A DNA stretch of 8,195 bases from Bacteroidota bacterium (GCA_023426625.1 JAFAAJ010000001.1:1-8195), one strand, 5' to 3'. Numbered from the stretch's first letter, positions 1 to 6,197 are shown. Made by a program: numbers and translations. Notes: generated from the letters alone by a model not told the origin.

Positions 1-214
1 TGACAGAGCAATGGCGACGTTAAACCTTGCTGCAGCAGCTATTTCAAAAGGAAGAAAACAGGAAGGGCAGAAATTATTGGAAGAGGCAAAAAGATTAGAT
101 ACTGCAGGAATGATGACAGATCAGATCAAAATGATGAAGGATCAGCTGAAAATGCCTTCCATGCAGAAGCATATGCATAATCCGAATATGAGACAGAGAG
201 GAAAATTCTTTTAA
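1..214 (+). CDS. C-terminal fragment of a TPR-like protein (5' end outside window)
   Basis: The reading frame is open from base 2 to the TAA at 212-214. The ATG at 11 is probably internal, because the frame continues upstream as Asp-Arg-Ala-Met and no initiation signal is visible. The visible 70 residues begin with a helical segment (AMATLNLAAAAISKGRKQEG followed by KLLEEAKRLD) that has the Ala/Leu/Gly spacing of a tetratricopeptide repeat helix pair. A Met-, Lys- and Gln-rich tail follows and ends in RGKFF. TPR units are protein-protein interaction scaffolds, but this fragment alone does not say which protein it is. It is convergent with the TRIC gene and ends 21 bases before the shared terminator. 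The TPR assignment is by pattern only; the function is unknown. Confidence 0.6.
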   Translation, partial: DRAMATLNLAAAAISKGRKQEGQKLLEEAKRLDTAGMMTDQIKMMKDQLKMPSMQKHMHNPNMRQRGKFF

Positions 215-235
215 GAATTGAACTTAATAAAAAAT

Positions 236-266
236 ACAGCACCTGAAATTCAGGTGCTGTTTTTTT
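236..266. terminator. Bidirectional intrinsic terminator
   Basis: A perfect 10-bp stem, ACAGCACCTG (236-245) and CAGGTGCTGT (251-260), encloses a 5-base loop. On the plus strand a run of seven T (260-266) follows. On the minus strand the flanking A-rich stretch (about 226-234) becomes a U-tract. It therefore suits both the plus-strand TPR-like gene, which ends at 214, and the minus-strand operon, which ends at 281. Confidence 0.92.
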
Positions 267-280
267 ATGTTGTTTTGAGT

Positions 281-913
281 CTACATTTCAGAATTACTTT
301 CATAACCATAAAATTTCGGCATTTGCCAATGATATTTTACAGCTAAAGTCCTTATCCCAACAATAAGCAGAATGGTGAAAATCTGAATGAAAGTAAATGA
401 AAGAGAAGTGTATTTGGTCAGTAATAAAAAGACAGCACCTCCTACGATACATGCCGTAGCATAAATTTCTTTTCTGAAAATCAAAGGGATTCTGTTAAGC
501 AGAATATCCCGTATAATTCCTCCAAAACATCCTGTAATAGTTCCGAGAGCAATACAGATCAAAGGATGAATGTCTGCATTAAGGCCCTTCTGAACTCCGA
601 TTATTGTGAAAAGACCAAGTCCGAAACTGTCAAAAATAAACATAGTGACCTTAAAGTTTTTCTCCAGAGATTTAAAGATCATGGAAAAGATGCTGGTGAT
701 CAGAATTACGGAACAGGTCAGGAGATCATGCATCCAGAAAACCGGAATGTCAAGTAAAAGGTCTCTTACAGTTCCTCCTCCTACAGAAGTCACGAATGCA
801 ATAATAAGCACTCCGAAAGGATCAAGACGTTTCTGCATCGCTGCAAAACTTCCCGACATCGCAAAGGAAATGGTTCCGAGAACCTCTATGGCAAAATTGA
901 ACTGTTCGTGCAT
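281..913 (-). CDS. TRIC/UPF0126-family membrane protein (YicG-like)
   Basis: This 210-residue protein matches the bacterial trimeric intracellular cation (TRIC) channel family, formerly UPF0126, in length, hydrophobic profile and duplicated layout. Each half carries the family's glycine-rich motif: GGGTVRD at about residues 45-51 and GGIIRD at about 131-136. The FDSFGLG stretch near 94-100 resembles the conserved Asp/Gly segment that follows the first half. Hydrophobic segments near 8-26, 33-50, 66-82, 90-107, 115-132, 152-167 and 172-190 fit the usual seven transmembrane helices. Family knowledge points to an inner-membrane ion channel, but the physiological ion and role in bacteria are not settled. 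It is the last gene of the minus-strand run, and its stop lies 14 bases from the bidirectional terminator. One arm of the inverted repeat lies 8 bases upstream of its ATG. Confidence 0.9.
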   Translation of the reverse strand: MHEQFNFAIEVLGTISFAMSGSFAAMQKRLDPFGVLIIAFVTSVGGGTVRDLLLDIPVFWMHDLLTCSVILITSIFSMIFKSLEKNFKVTMFIFDSFGLGLFTIIGVQKGLNADIHPLICIALGTITGCFGGIIRDILLNRIPLIFRKEIYATACIVGGAVFLLLTKYTSLSFTFIQIFTILLIVGIRTLAVKYHWQMPKFYGYESNSEM

Positions 914-921
914 ATATTATG

Positions 922-950
922 AATAATAAGTAATGGGTAATGAGTAATAA
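922..950 (+). repeat. Left arm of a perfect 29-bp inverted repeat
   Basis: This arm is the exact reverse complement of 1320-1348, and the match breaks at both ends. It contains three tandem heptamers of the form RGTAATR (929-935, 936-942, 943-949), preceded by AATAATA. It lies between the stop of the four-helix-bundle gene (962) and the start codon of the TRIC gene (913), filling the normal translation-initiation zone of TRIC. No Shine-Dalgarno sequence is visible there. Confidence 0.95.
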
Positions 951-961
951 AAATTATGCCG

Positions 962-1330
962 CTATACTTGGGATAATTTGAATTTGTATTTTGTCATTAC
1001 TTTTACAAGCTCATCGCATTCTGATTTTAAATATTTTATTTGTTCGGGTAAATATCCCAGTTCTTCAATAATTTCCAACCAGAGTTGTGTCTCGTCAATT
1101 TCTTCTACAACAATACAGATTTTAGCGAATCTTTCTTTTTCAGATCTTGCTCGTGAAACTGCCCTGTAATTTGCGGCAACAGATGTTGATGATCGGATTA
1201 TCTGTTTTCTAATAATTGAAACATCATCTGAATAAGGTAATGAGGAAAGTGTCTTAATAACAAGAATAGAGAATTTTTTGGTTCTATCTTTAAATATCTG
1301 GTTAAAATCCATAAATTGATTATTACTCAT
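962..1330 (-). CDS. Four-helix-bundle protein, S23 / 23S rRNA intervening-sequence family
   Basis: The 122-residue protein carries the signature of the four-helix-bundle (S23 ribosomal protein / IVP) family: RSSTSVAANYRAVSRARS near residues 46-63, then an Ile/Val/Glu-rich helix ending DETQLWLEIIEELGYL near 79-94. Typical length is about 115-125 residues. Relatives are encoded in 23S rRNA intervening sequences and, as Avd, in diversity-generating retroelements. Most free-standing copies have no known function. A small basic helical bundle that binds nucleic acid is plausible but inferred. The ATG at 1330 lies inside the right inverted-repeat arm, which supplies the first residues MSNN. An in-frame ATG at 1312 (MDFNQIF, 116 residues) is an equally credible start. 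No promoter of its own is visible, so it probably rides on the ddl-coaD transcript. Its stop lies 48 bases from the TRIC start. Confidence 0.88.
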   Translation of the reverse strand: MSNNQFMDFNQIFKDRTKKFSILVIKTLSSLPYSDDVSIIRKQIIRSSTSVAANYRAVSRARSEKERFAKICIVVEEIDETQLWLEIIEELGYLPEQIKYLKSECDELVKVMTKYKFKLSQV

Positions 1331-1348
1331 TACCCATTACTTATTATT
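1320..1348 (-). repeat. Right arm of a perfect 29-bp inverted repeat
   Basis: This arm is the exact reverse complement of 922-950. It overlaps the first 11 bases of the longer reading of the four-helix-bundle gene, including its ATG at 1328-1330. It ends on base 1348, the last base of the coaD stop codon read on the minus strand. The two arms bound a 427-bp unit with a 369-base interior. No convincing target-site duplication is visible, because both flanks are AT-rich. Confidence 0.95.
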
Positions 1349-1812
1349 TATTTCTCAACTCTCACGGAATCCGGAACCAGAAGTTCATACTCACCTCCGT
1401 GGTTGATGATCTCCCTCACAATGCTGCTGCTGATAAATGATTTTCCTGATGAGGTCAAAAGGAAAACGGTTTCCAGTTTTTTGTGAGCTAAGGTTCGGTT
1501 GGTATGTGCAATAGCTTTTTCAAATTCAAAATCGGCAGGATTTCTTAGTCCACGGATGATGAATTGGGCATTTTTTTCAAAACAGTAATCCACTGTTAAA
1601 CCTTCAAAATAATCTACTTCCACATTTGGGAATTCAGCAACGGAATTTTGGATGAATTCCATTCTTTTTTCCAGCGGGAACATATATTTCTTCTGAGAAT
1701 TCTGCCCGATAGCAATAATCAGTTTATCAAAAAGAGGAGCTGCTCTTTCTATAATATCATAATGTCCGAGAGTAATAGGATCGAAAGATCCCGGGAAAAC
1801 AGCAATTTTCAT
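1348..1812 (-). CDS. coaD: Phosphopantetheine adenylyltransferase
   Basis: CoaD transfers AMP from ATP to 4'-phosphopantetheine, giving dephospho-CoA, the fourth of the five steps from pantothenate to coenzyme A in the cytoplasm. The 154-residue length is standard. The nucleotidyltransferase signature GSFDPITLGH is at residues 8-17 (the T/HxGH ATP site). RGLRNPADFEFE at 87-98 is the conserved substrate and ATP contact block. ISSSIVRE at 127-134 is the C-terminal ISSTxVR-type motif. The start is well placed: MKIAVFPGSF is the normal N-terminus. It begins 3 bases after the ddl stop, so translational coupling with ddl is likely. Its stop overlaps the right inverted-repeat arm by one base, and no terminator is seen there, so transcription probably continues into the next two genes. 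Confidence 0.97.
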   Translation of the reverse strand: MKIAVFPGSFDPITLGHYDIIERAAPLFDKLIIAIGQNSQKKYMFPLEKRMEFIQNSVAEFPNVEVDYFEGLTVDYCFEKNAQFIIRGLRNPADFEFEKAIAHTNRTLAHKKLETVFLLTSSGKSFISSSIVREIINHGGEYELLVPDSVRVEK

Positions 1813-1815
1813 ATC

Positions 1816-2814
1816 CTAGTTGTTTTCGTTTGATTTTTTGGCAAGAGCCTTTTCCACTTCGTTTCCACAAAGATCTTTGATCGAGATTCCGTAATGTCTG
1901 GCCTGTTGAGGTAAAATACTTGCCGGAGAGAATCCCGGATTGGTATTCATTTCCAACATATAAGGAATGCCATCCATTAAAATATATTCACTGCGTGAAA
2001 AGCCGCTCATGCCCAAAGAATTATAAGCTCTTTTGGCAATTTCTTCTACGCGGATCCTTGTTGCGTCATCAATTCTTGCCGGAGTAATTTCTTCTGAAGC
2101 CCCTTCATACTTCGCTTCATAATCGAAAAACTCATTGGTAGGAACAATTTCAGTAATACCCAGAACGATCGTTTCATCTTTGAAGTCTATCACTCCTACG
2201 GAAACTTCCATACCGTCCAGAAAACTTTCGATCAGAATTTCATCATCTTCTTTGAAAGCGATTTCTGTTGCGGCAATCAGCTCTGATTGATTCTTTACTT
2301 TAGAAATCCCCAGAGAAGAACCGGATTGGTTTGGTTTAACGAAAAGAGGAAGTTTAAGTTCTTCTACGATTTCCTCTACATTGATGGTTTCTCCCTTTCG
2401 GAGATAAATACTTTTTGCGGAAGGAATACCGTATTTGGACAATACTGCCAAAGTATCTTTTTTATTGAAGGTTAAAGCGCTCTGGTAAAATCCACAACCG
2501 GTATAAGTTTGCCCGATAGCATCCCAATATGCCTGTAAAATCCCGTTTTCTCCAGGTGTTCCGTGGATAATATTGAAGCAGACATCGAACTTCAGTTTTT
2601 CATTATTGAGTGTTACAGAGAAATCCCCTTTATTGATTTCGTATTTCCTGTCGTTTTCATCTAAAAAATACCATTCATCTTTAAGGATAACCACTTTATA
2701 TACATCATACAGATCTCTGTCGAGAGAATCGTAGATCAACTGTCCGCTTTTCAATGATACAACATATTCGTCCGAATAGCCTCCCATTACTACGGCAACA
2801 CTTTTTTTGCTCAT
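1816..2814 (-). CDS. ddl: D-alanine--D-alanine ligase
   Basis: Ddl joins two D-alanines using ATP, making the dipeptide added to the peptidoglycan precursor by MurF. The 332-residue protein has the ATP-grasp layout. GGYSDEYVVSLKSG at 11-24 carries the conserved Glu (E16). HGTPGENG is at 84-91 and KPNQSGSSLG at 160-169. DYEAKY at 231-236 has the active-site Tyr/Lys, and LEMNTNPGFSPASILP at 287-302 has metal ligands E288 and N290. At the usual RxD metal-ligand position the sequence reads RSE (274-276), which keeps an acidic side chain. The frame stays open upstream to 3024, but that extension crosses the predicted promoter and has no Ddl similarity. Starts at 2814 (MSKK) and 2820 (MVMSKK) are both possible; 2814 gives the usual N-terminus. 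It is the first gene of the minus-strand operon. Confidence 0.97.
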   Translation of the reverse strand: MSKKSVAVVMGGYSDEYVVSLKSGQLIYDSLDRDLYDVYKVVILKDEWYFLDENDRKYEINKGDFSVTLNNEKLKFDVCFNIIHGTPGENGILQAYWDAIGQTYTGCGFYQSALTFNKKDTLAVLSKYGIPSAKSIYLRKGETINVEEIVEELKLPLFVKPNQSGSSLGISKVKNQSELIAATEIAFKEDDEILIESFLDGMEVSVGVIDFKDETIVLGITEIVPTNEFFDYEAKYEGASEEITPARIDDATRIRVEEIAKRAYNSLGMSGFSRSEYILMDGIPYMLEMNTNPGFSPASILPQQARHYGISIKDLCGNEVEKALAKKSNENN

Positions 2815-2837
2815 AACCATTATAGTATCAATTAAGG

Positions 2838-2845
2838 CAAATTTA
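2838..2845 (-). promoter_or_regulatory. Predicted -7 box for ddl operon
   Basis: The minus strand reads TAAATTTG, an exact match to the Bacteroidota -7 consensus TAnnTTTG. It lies 23 bases upstream of the ddl ATG at 2814, so transcription would begin near 2830 and leave a leader of roughly 15-20 bases. I cannot identify a good TTG-type -33 element at the expected distance, so the call rests on the -7 box and its position. Confidence 0.6.
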
Positions 2846-2937
2846 ATGAAATTATGTATTGAAATATGGCAATTCCGGTTTTTTTGGAGCGAAAAATGAA
2901 TTGTGTTAAATAAAAAGCACATTCTAAAATTATTAAT

Positions 2938-2945
2938 TATATTTG
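2938..2945 (+). promoter_or_regulatory. Predicted -7 box for the PASTA-protein gene
   Basis: TATATTTG matches TAnnTTTG exactly and lies 26 bases upstream of the ATG at 2972. With the ddl box on the opposite strand it makes a divergent promoter pair about 92 bases apart. It also shows that the open frame back to 2903 is not coding, because that extension would include the promoter. No clear -33 element is visible. Confidence 0.6.
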
Positions 2946-2971
2946 CCGTTATAATTAAAGTATTTTTAAGT

Positions 2972-4060
2972 ATGCTTAAATCACTTTTCAATTGGAAAGT
3001 TTTACTGAATCTGTTGTTAGCCATTGGTGTTTTTGTGGGATTGGTTTGGCTTACATTTCGTTGGTTAGAATATCATACCAATCATGGTCAGGAAATACCG
3101 GTTCCCAATGTTGTTAACAAAACGGTGCATGACGCCATCAAGATATTAGAAGATACAGGACTGGAATATGAGGTAGATAGTTCTACTTATAGTCCGAAAT
3201 ACAGACCTTTTCAGGTGCTTCAGATTTATCCGGCTCCGGGTTCCCGTGTAAAGGATGGAAGAACCGTTAGATTAAAGGTAAATCCAAGAAGTTGGGCCCC
3301 TGTTGCAGTTCCGGATGTGATCAATAAATACGCAGGTCTTGCTTTCCAGAGATTGGATCAGGTGGGACTGAAGGTTGGAGATACGATCTATGAGCCAAGT
3401 ATTCAGAAAGATGCTGTTCTTAGAGTATTATTCAAAGGGAATCCTATAAAACCGGGATCATTACTGCCTAGATTCTCTATGGTGGATGTGGTTATTGGTT
3501 CAGGACCTTTAAGAAATATTTCAATACCTAATGTTGTTGGTTTAACCGTAAAAGAAGCAAGAGTAGTTATTGCAAGAAGTATGTTTGAAGTAGGATTGGT
3601 AGAGCATGAAGACGGTGGAAAGGATGAATCCGATATTGTATATTATCAGGATCCCGGAGCAGGAGATGTAAGAGATCAGGGTATGCAGATCGACCTTTGG
3701 GCAAGCAAGAGAACTCCGGCAGAATTACGGGCAAAAATAGAAGAACTGAATTCCGTATATCGTATGAAAGTAGATACCACGCTTCCTCCGATACGATATG
3801 AGGAAGTGCCTGTTCAGCCAGAACTGCAATTCGAATCTGCACCTAAACCAGAGCCGGCAAAAACGGAAGCAGCGAAGCCTGCAAGCAATACTGGTGTGAA
3901 ACCGGCAGCTTCAACGCCTTCTGCAGCTCAAAAAACAGATACTAAGCCTAAAACTACACCTGCCAATGCCGCAGGAAGTAGCAATACAGGAAACAATAAA
4001 ACAACAACTACTACAACACAGCCTGCTCAAAAGAAAAAACCTAGCGTAGTAGTACAATAA
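2972..4060 (+). CDS. Membrane-anchored protein with three PASTA domains
   Basis: The 362-residue protein has a short N-terminal cytoplasmic stretch and one transmembrane helix (about residues 9-31), then a periplasmic part. Three PASTA domains follow at about 42-104, 110-176 and 183-245. Each opens with the family's V-P-x-V pattern (PVPNVVNK, AVPDVINK, SIPNVVGL) and ends in a short beta segment. Residues 246-290 form a linker, and 291-362 are a low-complexity tail rich in Ala, Lys, Pro and Thr. PASTA domains are known to contact peptidoglycan stem peptides in Ser/Thr kinases and penicillin-binding proteins. No kinase or transpeptidase domain is present here, so this is a stand-alone PASTA protein. 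I chose the ATG at 2972 because it follows the promoter and places the membrane helix normally. Divergence from ddl suggests a cell-envelope role, which is inference. Confidence 0.9.
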   Translation: MLKSLFNWKVLLNLLLAIGVFVGLVWLTFRWLEYHTNHGQEIPVPNVVNKTVHDAIKILEDTGLEYEVDSSTYSPKYRPFQVLQIYPAPGSRVKDGRTVRLKVNPRSWAPVAVPDVINKYAGLAFQRLDQVGLKVGDTIYEPSIQKDAVLRVLFKGNPIKPGSLLPRFSMVDVVIGSGPLRNISIPNVVGLTVKEARVVIARSMFEVGLVEHEDGGKDESDIVYYQDPGAGDVRDQGMQIDLWASKRTPAELRAKIEELNSVYRMKVDTTLPPIRYEEVPVQPELQFESAPKPEPAKTEAAKPASNTGVKPAASTPSAAQKTDTKPKTTPANAAGSSNTGNNKTTTTTTQPAQKKKPSVVVQ

Positions 4061-4082
4061 CATATGTTACTATAAAAATTAC

Positions 4083-4113
4083 AGGCTTCAACTATACCAC
4101 GTTGAAGCCTTTT
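4083..4113 (+). terminator. Intrinsic terminator or attenuator between the PASTA gene and rluD
   Basis: A perfect 10-bp stem, AGGCTTCAAC (4083-4092) and GTTGAAGCCT (4101-4110), with an 8-base loop is followed by only four T (4110-4113). It lies 22 bases after the PASTA gene stop and 17 bases before the rluD ATG. The short T-run suggests partial rather than complete termination, because I find no other promoter for rluD. Confidence 0.75.
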
Positions 4114-4130
4114 ATGTAAAAGTAAAAACA

Positions 4131-5195
4131 ATGGCAGAAGATAACGAGGATTTTTTAGATGAAGAATTATTGGACCTCAACAGTATAGATATTGATGAGG
4201 AAAATAAAGGTCTGTATGAACATCTTAATATCACTGTTGACAGTAAGCAGGAACCTTTAAGAATAGATAAATTTTTATTGATTTATCGTCAAAATTCTTC
4301 AAGGAACAAAATTTCACAAACATGCAGAGCCGGAAATGTAGTGGTGAATGGTACTTCTGTAAAACAGAACTATCGTGTAAAACCGGGAGATCAGATCTCT
4401 GTGCTGTTGGCTCATCCGCCAAGAGAGAATGTGATTATTCCACAGGATATTCCTGTAAATATCGTTTATGAGGATGATGATTTGGTTGTAGTAGACAAAG
4501 AAGCAGGAATGGTTGTACATCCGGGATTCGGAAACTGGGACGGTACCTTAGTAAATGCTTTGGCTTATCATTTTGAGAAAAATGGAGAAAAGTCGGATCT
4601 GGACAGAGTAGGTTTGGTTCACAGAATAGATAAGGATACTTCGGGATTATTGGTGATCGCCAAAAATGAGTATGCCTTAAGCTTTCTAGCGAAGCAGTTC
4701 TTTGAAAGAACCACAAAAAGATTATACTGGGCTTTTGTGTGGGGAAATATGCAGGATGATGAAGGTACAATAAGGGGACATATCGGAAGACATCCTAAAA
4801 ATAGAATGCAAATGTCCGTTTATGAAGACGGAAGTCAGGGAAAACATGCCGTTACACATTATAAAGTACTGGAAAGATTCAAGTATATGACCTGGGTGGA
4901 GTGTAAGCTTGAAACGGGGAGAACACACCAGATCCGAGCCCACTTTAAACACATTGGTCATACCTTATTTAATGACGAAAGATATGAAGGTCATACCCCT
5001 TTGAGGGGAGTTAACTTGCCAAAATACAGGCAGTTCATTAAAAATGTGTTTGAAATTCTTCCGAGACATGCCCTCCATGCGCATACTTTAGGATTCATAC
5101 ATCCCACTACAAAAAAGGAATTGTATTTTGAGAGTCCAATGCCGCAAGATATGGAGGATGCTGTAAAAAAATGGAGAAAATATTTGGAAAACTAA
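4131..5195 (+). CDS. rluD: RluA-family pseudouridine synthase, RluD-type
   Basis: This enzyme isomerises uridine to pseudouridine in RNA. RluD-type members modify helix 69 of 23S rRNA (E. coli U1911, U1915, U1917). The 354-residue protein has an acidic N-terminal extension (1-30), an S4 RNA-binding domain (about 42-95, LRIDKFLL to VKPGDQISV) and the catalytic domain from about 108. The catalytic motif HRIDKDTSG is at 164-172, with the nucleophilic Asp at 167. The second signature, GRTHQIRAH, is at 263-271. The S4 domain and length favour RluD over RluA or RluC, but the exact target uridines cannot be read from sequence. It follows the PASTA gene on the same strand with a hairpin between, and has no recognisable promoter, so read-through transcription is likely. 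Confidence 0.93.
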   Translation: MAEDNEDFLDEELLDLNSIDIDEENKGLYEHLNITVDSKQEPLRIDKFLLIYRQNSSRNKISQTCRAGNVVVNGTSVKQNYRVKPGDQISVLLAHPPRENVIIPQDIPVNIVYEDDDLVVVDKEAGMVVHPGFGNWDGTLVNALAYHFEKNGEKSDLDRVGLVHRIDKDTSGLLVIAKNEYALSFLAKQFFERTTKRLYWAFVWGNMQDDEGTIRGHIGRHPKNRMQMSVYEDGSQGKHAVTHYKVLERFKYMTWVECKLETGRTHQIRAHFKHIGHTLFNDERYEGHTPLRGVNLPKYRQFIKNVFEILPRHALHAHTLGFIHPTTKKELYFESPMPQDMEDAVKKWRKYLEN

Positions 5196-5215
5196 AAATA
5201 TATTGAGAATTTTTT

Positions 5216-5223
5216 TATATTTG
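5216..5223 (+). promoter_or_regulatory. Predicted -7 box for the porP/sprF-like gene
   Basis: TATATTTG matches TAnnTTTG exactly, 23 bases upstream of the chosen ATG at 5247. It sits in the 51-base gap after rluD, which otherwise holds only AT-rich sequence and no clear terminator. The spacing to the start is close to that of the other predicted boxes in this window. No convincing -33 element is seen. Confidence 0.6.
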
Positions 5224-5246
5224 TTGAATTGAAATCAAGATTTGTT

Positions 5247-6197
5247 ATGAGAAAACTATATGCTATCGTATGTTTAGCTCTTTTGTCCAATGCATACAAA
5301 GCACAAGAATCACTACCATACTATCAGCAATATCTTTTGGATGGTGAGTTCCTGTTCAACCCAGCACAATACGGAAAAACAGATTACGTACAGCTCAACG
5401 CCAACTATCAACAACAATTTTCAAAGTTCAGCGAGTCTCCTAATGTTCAGTCAATAGGGATCAATGCGAACATTTTCGATAGAGTGGGTGCGGGTATTTC
5501 TGTATTCAGAGACAGCAACGGACCTATTTCTGCAGGAGGTATTACGGCGGGTGCTTCTTATTTTATCCCTCTAAGTAGTGAAGGAGACAGAAAAGACCAG
5601 TTCTCTTTCGGTACAAGTGTTAATTTTTACAACATGAATTTTGACTATTCAAAAATTAATACTGAAGACGGATATGATCCTTTATTACAAGGTAATGAAA
5701 GTAATATCTTTATGGTATATGCGAACTTCGGTTTAGCAGCTACTTATAGAAATATCTTCGGAGGAGTGTCTGTGAATGACATTGCTTTAAGTAATGACGA
5801 GTCAATCGTTAACAACTACGAGCCTTCTCCAATTAAGTTCTTCTTAAACTTAGGATATAACTGGAATATTGCAGATAACATTGCTTTAACGCCATCAGTT
5901 TTAGTAAACCTTAATACCAATTCTACAAGAATGGTAGATTACAACTTAATGGCAACTTTTTCTAATGATATCAATTCATTCTCTGCAGGGTTAAGCTATA
6001 GAGCGGTACAAAACAGATTTGATAACCAACAGCTTCAGTTTGCTCCTGTAGTAAAAGTGAAACTTAATAAACTGATGATCGGTGCTACATACAATATCGG
6101 ACTTTCTGATATTCAGCAGTATGGAGGAGACAGCTTCATGATCGGGTTAGGATATGAGTTTGATAACTTCATTAACCACAGAGGATTTAGATATTAA
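5247..6197 (+). CDS. PorP/SprF-family outer-membrane protein
   Basis: The 316-residue protein begins with a signal peptide (MRKLYAIVCLALLSNAYKA, likely cut before QES). The mature N-terminus LPYYQQYLLDGEFLFNPAQYG is a form of the family's Q-Y-x-x-NP-A-x-G opening. The remainder is rich in alternating aromatic, Gly and polar residues typical of an outer-membrane beta-barrel, and it ends in LGYEFDNFINHRGFRY. PorP and SprF paralogues belong to the Bacteroidota type IX secretion and gliding machinery, and some are partners of specific large secreted adhesins. No other T9SS gene and no adhesin is in the window, so the partner is unknown. A TTG 18 bases upstream would extend the frame, but it follows the promoter very closely and spoils the signal peptide. 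A strong terminator follows. Confidence 0.88.
   Translation: MRKLYAIVCLALLSNAYKAQESLPYYQQYLLDGEFLFNPAQYGKTDYVQLNANYQQQFSKFSESPNVQSIGINANIFDRVGAGISVFRDSNGPISAGGITAGASYFIPLSSEGDRKDQFSFGTSVNFYNMNFDYSKINTEDGYDPLLQGNESNIFMVYANFGLAATYRNIFGGVSVNDIALSNDESIVNNYEPSPIKFFLNLGYNWNIADNIALTPSVLVNLNTNSTRMVDYNLMATFSNDINSFSAGLSYRAVQNRFDNQQLQFAPVVKVKLNKLMIGATYNIGLSDIQQYGGDSFMIGLGYEFDNFINHRGFRY

Noticed and set aside
566..926. Plus-strand open frames opposite the TRIC gene
   Set aside because: They are antisense to a well-supported membrane protein and show no recognisable motif or start signal.
914..1356. Target-site duplication flanking the inverted-repeat unit
   Set aside because: The flanks (TATTATG and TATTTCT) share only short AT-rich similarity that chance can explain.
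2903..2971. 23-residue extension of the PASTA protein from an upstream ATG
   Set aside because: It includes the TATATTTG box at 2938-2945; the ATG at 2972 gives a normal short cytoplasmic stretch before the membrane helix.
2815..3024. N-terminal extension of the ddl frame (about 70 extra residues)
   Set aside because: It would cross both predicted promoter boxes and the start of the divergent PASTA gene, has no Ddl similarity, and the normal N-terminus begins at 2814.
3567..3842. Minus-strand open frame opposite the PASTA gene
   Set aside because: It is a shadow of the third PASTA domain region, with low-quality composition and no initiation signal.
4231..4961. Several minus-strand open frames opposite rluD
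   Set aside because: The plus strand carries an intact pseudouridine synthase throughout; the antisense frames show no family features.
5229..5246. TTG start giving six more residues on the PorP/SprF-like protein
   Set aside because: It lies only 5 bases after the predicted -7 box, and the ATG at 5247 gives a standard signal peptide.
5247..5310. Lipoprotein signal because of a Cys in the PorP/SprF signal peptide
   Set aside because: The Cys lies in the hydrophobic core (IVCLALL), without a lipobox at the cleavage end.
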